Below the pieces are notes generated by a model, which made no database searches, was not told where the DNA came from, and was given only the letters and a program-made list of their open reading frames with translations. Position numbers and translations under genes: made by a program. Of a stretch of 64,000 nt of DNA, positions 34,051 through 43,959 are shown piece after piece (the first letter of the stretch is position 1; every line of letters starts with the position of its first letter). The stretch is from NCBI RefSeq assembly GCF_000373985.1, contig NZ_KB893112.1, forward strand, positions 41,595 to 105,594, written 5' to 3'. Source of the stretch: Desulfobacter curvatus DSM 3379. GTDB taxonomy: Bacteria; Desulfobacterota; Desulfobacteria; Desulfobacterales; Desulfobacteraceae.

Positions 34051-35321
34051 AGCTGATAACAGCCTTTTCACTTAAGCCGTTTCGGGCCAAGGCCATCCGG
34101 GTGCTTTACAGGGCTGCCAAGGGGTATCAACGGGACAGTTGTGCGTTGCGGGCATCTGCTTTGAGCCTTTACACCCTTTTCAGTATCGTGCCTGTGATGG
34201 CCATGGCCTTTGGTATTGCCAAGGGATTCGGATTCCAGCAATTCCTTGAGGCTGAGGTAATGTCTTTGTTTGAAGGACGCGAGGAGATTGTCCAAAGTAT
34301 CCTGGTTTTCTCCAACAACCTGCTGGAAAAAACCCAGGGAGGGCTTATGGCCGTGCTTGGTGTGCTGCTTCTTTTATACTCCCTGATTAAATTGATGTTT
34401 CATATTGAAGACACATTCAATCGTATCTGGTGGGTCGGGGATGGCCGGCCTTTGATCAGAAAGCTTACCGATTACCTGACTATTGCCTTGGCTGCAGGAC
34501 TTTTGGGCCTTTTGTCCGGGTCCGTGAATTTGTTCATGATTCCCCGCCTTGAATCCTTCTGGGCCTATCTTGGCGTTCCCATTGATATTAAAGGCATTAT
34601 TTCTTTTTTTATCAGCGTTGTTCCCTATGTAGTTACCTGGGCGCTGTTCATGTTTTTTTATGTGATCATGCCCCATAAAAAGGTAAATTTCAGGGCGGCT
34701 GCCACAGGGGCGGTGTTTGCCGGTACCTTATTTCAAATTATCCAGACCGCTTTTTTAAAGTTCCAGGTTTTTGTCACAGGTTATAATGCTATTTATGGCA
34801 GTTTTGCCGCATTGCCCATGTTTCTGATATGGTTGCAGGTTTCCTGGGGCGTACTGCTCTACGGCGCAGAAATCGCCTTTGAGTGGGAAAATATCGACAG
34901 TGCAAAAACCCCGGACCTGACATTAAATGCCATGAGTATTCGGGCCAGAAAACTTGCCATGCTGGAGATTGTCAAAGAATGTGTGCAGCGTTTTGCCGAA
35001 AAAAAGCCGCCGGCTACGGATATTCATATTGCAAGGGAACTGCATTTACCCTTAACCATTGTACACCATCTTCTGGAAATTTTGATGAATGCGGATATAT
35101 TGTATTCAGTCAATCTTGAAGGCAATACAACCGGGTACACCCCGGCCATGGATATTGAGTGCATGAGTATTATGGATGTGCTTTGCGCCGTAGAGCATCA
35201 GGGAGATTCAAAGGCGTATACGGCGGGGACCCTGCTTGCCCAGGCTTTGGAGGACAGTCTAGAGGGGTTTGACAAAGCCGCCCGGGCGTGTAATGGGGAG
35301 CGGCTGATTAAAGATATTTGA
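34047..35321 (+). CDS. YihY/BrkB-family membrane protein with C-terminal winged-helix-like extension
   Basis: 424 residues from the ATG at 34047, overlapping the previous stop. The first about 285 residues form the YihY domain with six membrane segments (RASALSLYTLFSIVPVMAMA, YNAIYGSFAALPMFLIWLQ). The last about 135 residues are soluble and resemble a winged helix (IHIARELHLPLTIVHHLLEIL). Function is unsettled; the family was once called ribonuclease BN in error. Coupling with the SDR enzyme may point to a lipid or envelope role, which is inference. Confidence 0.87.
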   Translation: MKLITAFSLKPFRAKAIRVLYRAAKGYQRDSCALRASALSLYTLFSIVPVMAMAFGIAKGFGFQQFLEAEVMSLFEGREEIVQSILVFSNNLLEKTQGGLMAVLGVLLLLYSLIKLMFHIEDTFNRIWWVGDGRPLIRKLTDYLTIALAAGLLGLLSGSVNLFMIPRLESFWAYLGVPIDIKGIISFFISVVPYVVTWALFMFFYVIMPHKKVNFRAAATGAVFAGTLFQIIQTAFLKFQVFVTGYNAIYGSFAALPMFLIWLQVSWGVLLYGAEIAFEWENIDSAKTPDLTLNAMSIRARKLAMLEIVKECVQRFAEKKPPATDIHIARELHLPLTIVHHLLEILMNADILYSVNLEGNTTGYTPAMDIECMSIMDVLCAVEHQGDSKAYTAGTLLAQALEDSLEGFDKAARACNGERLIKDI

Positions 35322-35328
35322 AAACAGA

Positions 35329-36198
35329 TCATACAACGGCGGTGGTGATTTTGAAAAATTCCTTGATCTGCGGTTCTTTGGCCTTTAGCAACTCTATGAT
35401 CCGCATCATACCGGATTCATTAATGCCGATTTTTTGGGGCGCATTTTTGATGGTAACAGGGGCTGGGTTGCCGGAATGACCCAGTTGGGCTTTCTGTGTA
35501 AGGTAATTTGCAATATTGATGACCAGGGCCTGGTGGCGGTATTTAATCGGTGCCGATTCCGGGGCATGATGAAATCTGCAGGGCAGAATAATGGATGCAG
35601 GAAAATTCCACCGTGTCATTAAAAGGGCGGATAGCGCTGCATGATCCAGCTTGAACAGATGGTTTTCGCTGAAATACAAGGGACGCTTGTTTTCCCGTGC
35701 ATACTGCCGGACTTCGTTATATTCTTTTTTAAAGTAAATCGAGAAAATGATTTTACCCATATCATGGAGCAGGGCCGGGACAAAGATTTTTCCTGCAATG
35801 CCCGGATTGGTTTGCTTTGCCAGCTGCTTTGAGGCCGTGGCCACACCGATACCGTGTATCCACAAGGCTTTCATATCAAGGCTCAGGCCCGACTTTCCTG
35901 ATACGCTGGATAAGATTCCCATGCTCAGGGCAATGCCGATGATTTCATCAAATCCGATAACGGAAATGGCACGCTTCACGGTATCGACTTTATTTTTCTG
36001 GGCATAATAAACGGAATTTGCAAGCCTGAGCAGCCTATTGGTCATGGGCAGGTCATATGAAATGATTTTAGCTAAAGCTTCGGTGGTTGTGTTTTCGTCG
36101 GAAGCGGCCCGGATCAGGTTATCCACAACAGCCGGGAGCGTGGGCAAATCGCTTTCCCTCTTCTGAACCATTGCAAGGATGCGTTCTTTGATTTCCAT
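35329..36198 (-). CDS. HDOD-domain signalling protein
   Basis: 289 residues: HDOD domain (about 15-210) with SYDLPMTNRLLRLANSVYY and ALLHDMGKIIFS; the HD pair is present, though HDOD proteins typically lack full phosphodiesterase activity. Such proteins act in cyclic-di-GMP and chemotaxis-linked output. It converges with the YihY gene eight bases away and is followed upstream by fxsA on the same strand. Confidence 0.85.
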   Translation of the reverse strand: MEIKERILAMVQKRESDLPTLPAVVDNLIRAASDENTTTEALAKIISYDLPMTNRLLRLANSVYYAQKNKVDTVKRAISVIGFDEIIGIALSMGILSSVSGKSGLSLDMKALWIHGIGVATASKQLAKQTNPGIAGKIFVPALLHDMGKIIFSIYFKKEYNEVRQYARENKRPLYFSENHLFKLDHAALSALLMTRWNFPASIILPCRFHHAPESAPIKYRHQALVINIANYLTQKAQLGHSGNPAPVTIKNAPQKIGINESGMMRIIELLKAKEPQIKEFFKITTAVV

Positions 36199-36226
36199 TC
36201 AGTGCAGTGTACCTGTCCGGTCCGGT

Positions 36227-36622
36227 TCAATGAAACCGGGTGATGTTAATGTTGCCGTTGGCCGCCATTTCGTCAAATTTTCTTCGCAAAAAGCGTTTAA
36301 ACTTGTTTCGAGTGGGGGGCCATAAGAGCAAAAGGCCTGCCGTGTCCGTTAAAAGTCCGGGCGTAATGAGCACTAATCCGGCAATGAGGATGATAAATGC
36401 ATCCAGGAGCTCTTCGGCCGGCACAAGTCCCTGGTTTAAATTTTGGCGAACCTTTATCATGGTGTTTAATCCTTCCATCCGGGCAAGATAGGCACCGATG
36501 AATCCGGTCAGGATAACCAGGATTACGGTGTTTAATCCGCCGATAATTCCGCCGAGATGGATAAGGATATATAATTCAGCCACTGGGATCAGGGTAAAAC
36601 ATAAAAATAATCTGAACAACAT
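36227..36622 (-). CDS. fxsA: FxsA family membrane protein
   Basis: 131 residues with three to four membrane segments and the FxsA start LFLCFTLIPVAELYILIHLG; LLTDTAGLLLLWPPTR closes the domain. AAGGAG precedes the ATG. FxsA in E. coli relieves exclusion of phage T7 by the F plasmid when overproduced; its normal role is unknown. Confidence 0.88.
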   Translation of the reverse strand: MLFRLFLCFTLIPVAELYILIHLGGIIGGLNTVILVILTGFIGAYLARMEGLNTMIKVRQNLNQGLVPAEELLDAFIILIAGLVLITPGLLTDTAGLLLLWPPTRNKFKRFLRRKFDEMAANGNINITRFH

Positions 36623-36708
36623 ATGATAGCTCCTTAACTTAAAGAATACCTTAAGGAATAATGGCTATAAACCCGGGTTTGTCAAGTCGGAACGATAGAG
36701 TACGCAGC

Positions 36709-37452
36709 TCATACGGCATGTGCAATACGGCTTGGGTTTGAATCCGTTTTACTTTGGGGGAGAAGATATCGCCCGGATTGCCATAGACTGTCCGGTACTT
36801 TTAGATCAACACCATGGTTTAAAATATCAAGAAACAGATCCCTGGTTATTTCCTGGGCCCCCATGCGAAGCAGATGGCCGGAGGTGACCTGACAGTCAAT
36901 CATCCCAAACCCCTGGCTGTGTAATTCCTGGGCCAGGGCCACAAGGGCAACCTTGGACGCATTGGATACAAGGGAAAACATGGATTCCCCAAAAAAGGTT
37001 TTTCCCAGGCAGATCCCATACAGGCCGCCGACCAGCCGGTCTTCCTGCCAGGCTTCCACGGAGTGGGCGATCCCCATTTTGTGCAAGGTGATATAAGCAT
37101 CAATCATTTCATCCACCAGCCAGGTGCCTTCGGGTTTGTCCTGCCTGGGTTGGGAACAGGCCACTATAGTTTGTTCAAATGCGGTGTTTATCCGAATGGA
37201 GAAACAATTTTTTCGAATGGTTTTTTTTAAACTTTTCGAGACCCTGATCCTAGACGGAAAAAGAATCAGCCGGGGATCAGGGGACCACCAGAGAATGGGT
37301 TCGCTATTGGAAAACCAGGGGAAAACACCGCTTCTATATGCAAGGATCAAACGCTTTGGGCAGAGATCTCCCCCAATACATAACAACCCGTCAGGCCGCG
37401 CCAGCCAAGCCGGTGGAAACTCGATTTTTTCAGATAGCCTGAACAGTGGCAT
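36709..37452 (-). CDS. aat: Leucyl/phenylalanyl-tRNA-protein transferase
   Basis: 247 residues. Family motifs: FPPAWLARPDGLLCIGGDL, AYRSGVFPWF, WWSPDPR, GGLYGICLGKTFFGESMFS and DCQVTSGHLLRMGAQEI. The enzyme adds Leu or Phe to proteins beginning with Arg or Lys, creating an N-degron for ClpS-ClpAP. The start shares one base with the clpA stop (TGATG), so this is one operon, clpS-clpA-aat. Confidence 0.96.
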   Translation of the reverse strand: MPLFRLSEKIEFPPAWLARPDGLLCIGGDLCPKRLILAYRSGVFPWFSNSEPILWWSPDPRLILFPSRIRVSKSLKKTIRKNCFSIRINTAFEQTIVACSQPRQDKPEGTWLVDEMIDAYITLHKMGIAHSVEAWQEDRLVGGLYGICLGKTFFGESMFSLVSNASKVALVALAQELHSQGFGMIDCQVTSGHLLRMGAQEITRDLFLDILNHGVDLKVPDSLWQSGRYLLPQSKTDSNPSRIAHAV

Positions 37453-39713
37453 CAGCTCGATTTGATATTAAATGTCAGTTTACCGTCCTTTAGGCCTAGG
37501 GAAAGTTTCCCCCCTTTTGCAAGCTGTCCGAAAAGAATTTCATCCGTGAGCTTATCTTTTATTTTGGTCTGGATCAGACGGGCCAGGGGCCTGGCTCCAA
37601 ATTTCGGATCATGCCCTTCTTGAGCCAGATGTGTCCGGACGCCGGCTGAATAGCTCAAAGAAATGCCCTGGTCACTGAGCATGGCTTTAAGCTCCTTCAT
37701 ATTTTTGTCCACAATCAGTTCCATTACCTTTTCAGACAAATGGTTAAATTGGACAATACCGTCAAGGCGGTTTCTAAATTCCGGACTGAAGGTGTTTTTT
37801 ACCGCTTTCATACCCTGGGAATCAGAATTAGCGCTTTGTGACCCGAATCCGATGCTGTTGGTGCTCATTTCCCTGGCTCCGGCATTGGAGGTCATGATAA
37901 TGATCACATTTCTGAAATCAGCGGATTTACCATTATTGTCAGTGAGCGTGGCATAATCCATGACCTGGAGCAGGATGTTGTAAAGGTCCATATGGGCCTT
38001 TTCTATTTCATCCAGAAGAAGCACACAATGAGGGTGCTTGCGGATGTTGTCAGTTAAGATGCCGCCCTGCTCAAACCCCACGTATCCGGGAGGCGCACCA
38101 ATAAGTCTGGAAACGGCATGCTTTTCCATGTATTCACTCATGTCAAAGCGTAAGAATTTAATGCCCATGTTGGCGGCCAATTGCCTGGCCACTTCAGTTT
38201 TTCCAACCCCGGTGGGGCCCATGAAAAGAAAGGAGCCGATGGGATGGTCCGGGGCTGCAAGTCCGGCCCGGGATCTTTTAATCGCCGTGGTCAGTGTTTC
38301 AATGGCATCATCCTGTCCAAAAATTACATCAAGCAGTTTGCCGGGCAACGACTCCAGGGAAGACTTGTCTGACGCAGTCACACTGGAAACCGGTACCTTG
38401 GCTATTTTAGATACAATTTTTTCAATATCCTTTGGACTAACCGTCTTGCGCCGGCCGTCAGCCGTCAGTTTTAAAAAGGCGCCGGCCTCATCAATGACGT
38501 CAATGGCCTTATCCGGTAAAAATCGGTCATTGATGTATTTATCGGACAGATAGGCCGCAGCTTCTATGGTTTTATCCGGGTATTTCAGGCCATGATGTTC
38601 CTCGTAGCAGCTGCGTAACCCTTTAAGTATCTCGGTGGTTTCCTCTACACTGGGCTCTGAAACTTCAATTTTTTCAAATCGCCGGGAAAAGGCCCGGTCT
38701 TTTTCAAAATGGTTTTTGTACTCTTCATAGGTGGTGGTGCCAATACACTTGATGTCTCCGGAGGATAAGGCCGGTTTAAGGATGTTGGAGGCATCCATGG
38801 AGCCTGATGTGGTGGCGCCGGCACCCACAACCGTATGGATTTCATCAATCACCAAGAGCGCATTTTCCTTTTCTTCCAAAGCAGAAATGACATCTTTGAG
38901 GCGCTGTTCAAAATCGCCCCTGTATTTGGTACCGGCCAAAAGAGCGCCCATGTCCAGGGAGTATAGTTCACAATTTTCAAGCAGATCCGGTACGGCCTTG
39001 CCATTTATTTTCAATGCCAGACCTTCTGCAATGGCGGTTTTTCCAACGCCGGGATCACCCACAAGGATGGGGTTGTTTTTCCGCCGCCGGCAAAGGACCT
39101 GCATCACCCGTTCGGTTTCAAGGGCTCTGCCGATAAGGGGATCAATTTTATTGTCCTGGGCCCGTTTGATCAGATCGGAAGTAAATAACGCCAGCGGATC
39201 TTTTTTCTTCGGGCGCTTGGGCTTTGGCTCGGCCTGTTGGAACAGTTGTTGGGGCTTTTCCTGCTCAGGCAACTCTTTTTTGTCTTTATCTCCATCATGG
39301 GAGATGTGCCTGAGTACATCCAGACGGGTAATACCTTCGGATTCCAGGTAAAAGGCTGCGTGGGAATCTTTTTCCTGAAAAATGGATGCCAGGATATCCC
39401 CGAGATTTACTTCTGATTTTTCGGCGGATCTGGCATGGTTGATGGCGCGCTGAATCATTCGCTGGAAGCCGATGGTCTGCTGGAGCACATACTCTTCACT
39501 GGTCTCTATTTTGGTCAGTTTCTCATCAAAGAATTTTTCAAGATCCTCTTTGATATGATCAGGGCTGCCCCCGCATTTCTCAATGGTTTCAAAGCCGGAT
39601 TCATGATTGACAATGGCGTAAAGAACATGTTCGACACAAACGTACTCATGTCTTCTTTTTTTAGCTTCCCGAACGGCAAACCCGAGAGCTGTGGATAGTT
39701 CTTTGCTGATCAT
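37452..39713 (-). CDS. clpA: ATP-dependent Clp protease ATP-binding subunit ClpA
   Basis: 753 residues, near the E. coli length of 758. Two N-terminal Clp repeats (1-140), a charged linker, AAA module 1 with GDPGVGKT, AAA module 2 with GPTGVGKT and the LLLDEIEKAH Walker B. No ClpB-type middle coiled coil. ClpA unfolds substrates and feeds ClpP (not in this window); ClpS directs N-degron substrates to it. Its ribosome site AAGGAG lies inside the end of clpS. Confidence 0.96.
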   Translation of the reverse strand: MISKELSTALGFAVREAKKRRHEYVCVEHVLYAIVNHESGFETIEKCGGSPDHIKEDLEKFFDEKLTKIETSEEYVLQQTIGFQRMIQRAINHARSAEKSEVNLGDILASIFQEKDSHAAFYLESEGITRLDVLRHISHDGDKDKKELPEQEKPQQLFQQAEPKPKRPKKKDPLALFTSDLIKRAQDNKIDPLIGRALETERVMQVLCRRRKNNPILVGDPGVGKTAIAEGLALKINGKAVPDLLENCELYSLDMGALLAGTKYRGDFEQRLKDVISALEEKENALLVIDEIHTVVGAGATTSGSMDASNILKPALSSGDIKCIGTTTYEEYKNHFEKDRAFSRRFEKIEVSEPSVEETTEILKGLRSCYEEHHGLKYPDKTIEAAAYLSDKYINDRFLPDKAIDVIDEAGAFLKLTADGRRKTVSPKDIEKIVSKIAKVPVSSVTASDKSSLESLPGKLLDVIFGQDDAIETLTTAIKRSRAGLAAPDHPIGSFLFMGPTGVGKTEVARQLAANMGIKFLRFDMSEYMEKHAVSRLIGAPPGYVGFEQGGILTDNIRKHPHCVLLLDEIEKAHMDLYNILLQVMDYATLTDNNGKSADFRNVIIIMTSNAGAREMSTNSIGFGSQSANSDSQGMKAVKNTFSPEFRNRLDGIVQFNHLSEKVMELIVDKNMKELKAMLSDQGISLSYSAGVRTHLAQEGHDPKFGARPLARLIQTKIKDKLTDEILFGQLAKGGKLSLGLKDGKLTFNIKSS

Positions 39714-39720
39714 ATACCAT

Positions 39721-40029
39721 TTACTCCTTTTCCATTGTACTTTTTAAGGGAAACCCTTTACTGCTTGCCAGATTATGTACGGTCTGGACTTTTGTTTCCG
39801 CTATTTCCCGGGGATAAATGCCGCATACGGCTTTTCCCTTATTATGTACATTAAGCATTATTTGTGTTGCTTTTTCAAGAGATTTTCCGAATACCCGGAC
39901 CAGGATATCCACCACAAACTCCATGGTTGTATAATCGTCATTGTGCAAAAGGACCTTATACATGGGCGGATGATCCTCACTTGCGTCATGGGATATTTTG
40001 GGACGGGTTTTGGAATCAGTGGCTGTCAT
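39721..40029 (-). CDS. clpS: ClpS adaptor of the N-degron pathway
   Basis: 102 residues with the ClpS core: YKVLLHNDDYTTMEFVV (binding pocket for the N-terminal residue), MLNVHNKGKAVCGIYPREIAETK. It delivers substrates with N-terminal Leu, Phe, Tyr or Trp to ClpA. First gene of clpS-clpA-aat. Confidence 0.96.
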   Translation of the reverse strand: MTATDSKTRPKISHDASEDHPPMYKVLLHNDDYTTMEFVVDILVRVFGKSLEKATQIMLNVHNKGKAVCGIYPREIAETKVQTVHNLASSKGFPLKSTMEKE

Positions 40030-40098
40030 ACCTTAACCTTAGGTTTAATTGATTTATATTCAAGTCCCAATGTGTTGTTAATTCGTTGCATGTTTTTT

Positions 40099-40150
40099 TT
40101 GTGGGTTGAGTCTGGGTGTTGAAAAATCCGATCAGCCCATGGCTGTTATT
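40099..40150 (+). repeat. Intergenic hairpin repeat, copy F
   Basis: Arms TTGTGGGTTGAGTCTGG and GATCAGCCCATGGCTGTTA. It fills the gap between secA and clpS and nearly touches the secA stop. Confidence 0.75.
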
Positions 40151-42671
40151 GTCCGCAACATTTCTTATACTTTTTGCCTGAACCACAAGGGCAGGGGGCA
40201 TTTCTTTGAACCTTTTCCGATGACCGCCTGATCGGTTGTTTGGCGGCGGATTCGTCAGCATGGGAAGAAAAAGTCAAGTCCTGCTGTTCTTCCTGTTTCA
40301 TCTCCTCAACCTGGGTGGGCGAGGCGATTTGAATTTTAAACAGGATGTCCACCACTTCCTGTTTGATCCGGTTCATCAGGTCCTGGAACATATCGAAGCC
40401 TTCTTTTTTATAGATACGCAAAGGATCCTGCTGGGCATACCCCCGAAGGCCGATGCCTTCTTTTAAATGGTCCATGTTCAAAAGATGTTCCTTCCATCTG
40501 GTGTCCACGGTCTGGAGGATAATAAACCGTTCAACGTGGCGAATGATTTCAGGACCGTACATCCCTTCCTTTTTCCGGTATTGGTCCTGGGCAGCATCAA
40601 AGATAAATTGCCCCAGCTGGTCGGCTGAAAAATTTTCCTGCACAGGCTTGTCCAGGGACAGGTCCATATTGAACTGCCCTTTGATTGCTGACGAAAGTCC
40701 TTCCAGGTCCCACTCTTTCAGTGCTGTTTTGTCTAAAACGAATCCCTCCATAAGGTCATAGGAGACATCTTCCATCATATCGTGGGCCACCTGCTTGAGA
40801 TCTTTGGATGTCAGTGCCTGACGGCGCTGGCGGTAAATGATCTCACGCTGCTGGTTCATGACATCATCATATTCAAGCAGGTGCTTTCTGATTTCAAAGT
40901 TGTGCCCTTCCACCTTGGACTGGGCGTTTTCAATGGCTTTGGAGATGAATTTATGTTCAATGTGCTCGCCTTCTTCAATACCCAGCCGGTCCATAACAGC
41001 ATGAATACGGTCACCGCCGAAAATTCTGAGCAGATCGTCTTCCAGGCTCAAGTAAAATCGTGAACTTCCCGGGTCTCCCTGGCGGCCGGACCGGCCCCTC
41101 AACTGGTTGTCAATACGCCGGGATTCATGGCGGGATGTACCCAGAATATGAAGCCCGCCAAGTTCTTTGACCCCTTCTCCCAGCTTGATGTCCGTACCAC
41201 GGCCGGCCATGTTAGTGGAGATGGTCACAGCCCCTTTTTGGCCCGCATTGGCCACAATTTCCGCCTCTTCCTTGTGGTGCTTGGCATTGAGCACATTATG
41301 CTTAATTCCTTTTTTTTTGAGCTGTTCACTGAGGGATTCGGAGACATCAATGGAAATGGTACCCACCAGCACAGGCTGTCCTTTTTTATGCAGCCGGATG
41401 ATTTCCTTGATGGCGGCATCGTATTTTTCCTTCTGGGTCTTGTAAATCAAATCCGCCCGGTCTTCACGGACCATGGGCTTGTGCGTCGGGATGACCAGCA
41501 CATCCAGATTATAAATCTTTTTAAATTCCTCTGCTTCCGTATCCGCTGTTCCGGTCATTCCTGACAGCTTGTCATACATTCTAAAATAGTTCTGAAAAGT
41601 GATGGAGGCAAGGGTCTGGTTCTCATTTTCAATTTTAACCCCTTCTTTGGCCTCAAGGGCCTGGTGAAGGCCTTCCGAGTACCGGCGGCCACTCATAAGC
41701 CGACCTGTAAATTCATCTACAATGACGACCTGGCCGTTTTTTACAATGTAATCCGTGTCACGTTTGAAAATTACATGGGCCTTTAACGCCTGGTTAAGGT
41801 GGTGCAAAAGTTCAATATTGACCGGATCATAAAGATTGTCCACATTGAGCAGCTTTTCACCCTTTGCAATACCCTCTTCGGTAAGGGATACTGTTTTTGA
41901 TTCTTCATCCAGGGTATAGTCGATCTCTTTTTGAAATGCCGGGATAATGGTATTGGCCTGGGTGTACAGGTGGGTGGATTTTTCAGCCGGGCCTGAAATA
42001 ATCAAAGGGGTTCTTGCCTCGTCAATGAGAATGGAGTCCACCTCGTCCACAATGGCAAAGTTCAGATCGCCCTGGGCCAGTTCCTCGGGGTCGAATTTCA
42101 TATTGTCCCGCAGGTAATCGAAACCGAATTCATTATTGGTGCCGTATGTGATGTCGGCGGCATAGGCCTGTTTGCGCGCCTGGGCGTCCATGTCATGCAG
42201 GATCACCCCTACGGTGAGTCCTAAAAAATCATACACCTGGGACATCCATTCTGCGTCACGTTTGGCCAGATAGTCATTGACCGTAACAATGTGAACACCT
42301 TTGCCCGTCAGGGCATTCAGGTAAGCGGGCAGGGTGGACATCAGGGTTTTGCCTTCACCTGTTTTCATTTCTGCAATGGTCCCACGGTGCAATGCAATGC
42401 CGCCAATTAGCTGGACATCATAGTGGCGGAGCCCAAGGGTCCGCACCGATGCTTCCCTGACTATGGCAAAGGCTTCGGGAAGAATGTCGTCCAGGGTTTC
42501 TCCCTTTGCCAGGCGGTTTTTAAACTCGGTTGTTTTTTCACCGATCTGGATATCTGATAGATCCTGAATTCGGGGTTCAAATTCGTTTATCTGGTCAATA
42601 ATAGGCTGGGTTTTTTTTAAAATTCTGTCATTGCTGGATCCAAAGAGCTTCGTAAGAAAATTGAGTACCAT
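40146..42671 (-). CDS. secA: Preprotein translocase ATPase SecA
   Basis: 841 residues with Walker A MKTGEGKTL, DEVDSILIDEARTPLI, preprotein cross-linking and helical scaffold domains, and at the C-terminus the zinc/SecB-binding motif CPCGSGKKYKKCCG. It drives Sec-dependent export with SecYEG at the inner membrane. AGGTAG lies about seven bases before the ATG. It is transcribed toward clpS but separated from it by a repeat. Confidence 0.97.
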   Translation of the reverse strand: MVLNFLTKLFGSSNDRILKKTQPIIDQINEFEPRIQDLSDIQIGEKTTEFKNRLAKGETLDDILPEAFAIVREASVRTLGLRHYDVQLIGGIALHRGTIAEMKTGEGKTLMSTLPAYLNALTGKGVHIVTVNDYLAKRDAEWMSQVYDFLGLTVGVILHDMDAQARKQAYAADITYGTNNEFGFDYLRDNMKFDPEELAQGDLNFAIVDEVDSILIDEARTPLIISGPAEKSTHLYTQANTIIPAFQKEIDYTLDEESKTVSLTEEGIAKGEKLLNVDNLYDPVNIELLHHLNQALKAHVIFKRDTDYIVKNGQVVIVDEFTGRLMSGRRYSEGLHQALEAKEGVKIENENQTLASITFQNYFRMYDKLSGMTGTADTEAEEFKKIYNLDVLVIPTHKPMVREDRADLIYKTQKEKYDAAIKEIIRLHKKGQPVLVGTISIDVSESLSEQLKKKGIKHNVLNAKHHKEEAEIVANAGQKGAVTISTNMAGRGTDIKLGEGVKELGGLHILGTSRHESRRIDNQLRGRSGRQGDPGSSRFYLSLEDDLLRIFGGDRIHAVMDRLGIEEGEHIEHKFISKAIENAQSKVEGHNFEIRKHLLEYDDVMNQQREIIYRQRRQALTSKDLKQVAHDMMEDVSYDLMEGFVLDKTALKEWDLEGLSSAIKGQFNMDLSLDKPVQENFSADQLGQFIFDAAQDQYRKKEGMYGPEIIRHVERFIILQTVDTRWKEHLLNMDHLKEGIGLRGYAQQDPLRIYKKEGFDMFQDLMNRIKQEVVDILFKIQIASPTQVEEMKQEEQQDLTFSSHADESAAKQPIRRSSEKVQRNAPCPCGSGKKYKKCCGQ

Positions 42672-42982
42672 GTAAACGCTACCTGTTTAAATTAAAGGTC
42701 ATTAATTTGTAAGTACAACATATAAGCATTCTTCCAGGAAATAAAAGAAAAAAATGATTTGTGCCCATCCGAAAATAGGTTTTGTGTCCATTTTTTTTGT
42801 TTGATGCAACGGTTTATTTCCGGGTAGGCATAAATTATTTTGGGGCATATTGATGAAATAACGAACAATAAACTGCAGGGCCGCATCGGCTGATGTCTAA
42901 AGGTAAAACTGTGTTTGGACGTAAAGTTTCCCGGGTGTAAAATTTTTAAAATACCGCAATTGGGTTACTTTACATTTAAACA
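42672..42982. other. Intergenic stretch between the M23 peptidase gene and secA
   Basis: 311 AT-rich bases upstream of secA. It holds the inverted-repeat element at 42909-42986 and no gene I can support. Confidence 0.45.
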
Positions 42983-42986
42983 CTAG
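42909..42986. repeat. Long inverted-repeat element, second family, copy 1
   Basis: Left arm TGTGTTTGGACGTAAAGTTT (42910 on), right arm the near-complement of AGTGTTTAAATGTAAAGTAA ending at 42986 over the M23 stop codon. A related element with the same GTGTTTGGACG core lies at 45047-45111. Confidence 0.6.
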
Positions 42987-43909
42987 TTGAGGATATATTT
43001 TGAAGGATTGACAGGGGCTCCGTTAACAAGAACCTCATAGTGAAGATGAGGGCCGGTGGTTCGACCTGTGTTGCCTAATGTGGCAATTGCCTCTCCGCGT
43101 TTGACCTGCTGGCTCTTATGAACAAGAATATCTCTTAAATGGGCGTATTTGGTGGTTTTCCCATATCCGTGGTCAATAATAACAACATTCCCGTAGCCCC
43201 GTTTTCTTCCGGCGAAGACCACTTTACCGGCTGCCGTTGAAACAATTTTAGTGCCCATTCGGTTAGAGATATCAAGGCCCGAATGAAAGGTTCTCCTGCC
43301 GGTGAAAGGGGATCTACGGTAACCAAAGGGTGAGGTGATAACACCCGAGACCGGCTTTATGGATGGGGAGGAGGCCAGCAGATTTTTCTTTTTCTTCAAT
43401 TTGTCTATCAGGTCATTGAAATCCAGTTTCTCTTTATCAGCAACAGATTTGATTTGTTTTACCTGATGGTGCATCTCCCTTATCAACGCGTTGTGGCGGG
43501 CGGTAAGGGGTAGCTCTTGATCAAGATCAGTTTCTGATACACCACCAATACCCAAAAGGCCTGATGATTGTCCTGATTTGTCTATATCGGCAATAAGACG
43601 CACCTGGTTTTCTAATTGTTCAAGTTTTGTGATCTGCTCTTTTAATCCTTGAATTTCTCCGGCAAACAACTGAATTTGACGTCTCTGGTCTTCAAGTTCA
43701 GTTCTCTGGCCGGTTATGGTTTCAAGCAGCGCGGCATTATTAAGGTCGGTCCGCTTAAGCAAATAGTAGTCATAGCCGATGCAGGTGGCTGTTCCGACGC
43801 AGGCTATGAAGAGAAGCATAGAACAAAGTAAAAACGATTTTCTAAGCGAAATTTCTCTTATTTTTGAACTATTGCCTGAATGAAACCATATTTTGAGGTG
43901 ACTTTTCAT
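42983..43909 (-). CDS. M23 family metallopeptidase with coiled coil
   Basis: 308 residues: one membrane segment (about 24-46), a coiled coil (about 55-110), and a LytM/M23 domain with the zinc ligands in HSGLDISN, and YGKTTKYAHL / GPHLHYEVLVNG. All ligands of an active endopeptidase are present, so it probably cuts peptidoglycan cross-bridges in the periplasm. The ribosome site is weak. Confidence 0.9.
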   Translation of the reverse strand: MKSHLKIWFHSGNSSKIREISLRKSFLLCSMLLFIACVGTATCIGYDYYLLKRTDLNNAALLETITGQRTELEDQRRQIQLFAGEIQGLKEQITKLEQLENQVRLIADIDKSGQSSGLLGIGGVSETDLDQELPLTARHNALIREMHHQVKQIKSVADKEKLDFNDLIDKLKKKKNLLASSPSIKPVSGVITSPFGYRRSPFTGRRTFHSGLDISNRMGTKIVSTAAGKVVFAGRKRGYGNVVIIDHGYGKTTKYAHLRDILVHKSQQVKRGEAIATLGNTGRTTGPHLHYEVLVNGAPVNPSKYILN

Positions 43910-43959
43910 CTCTGCATTAATACAAGTTATATAACATTCGTGTCAAGGTGAAAATGGGC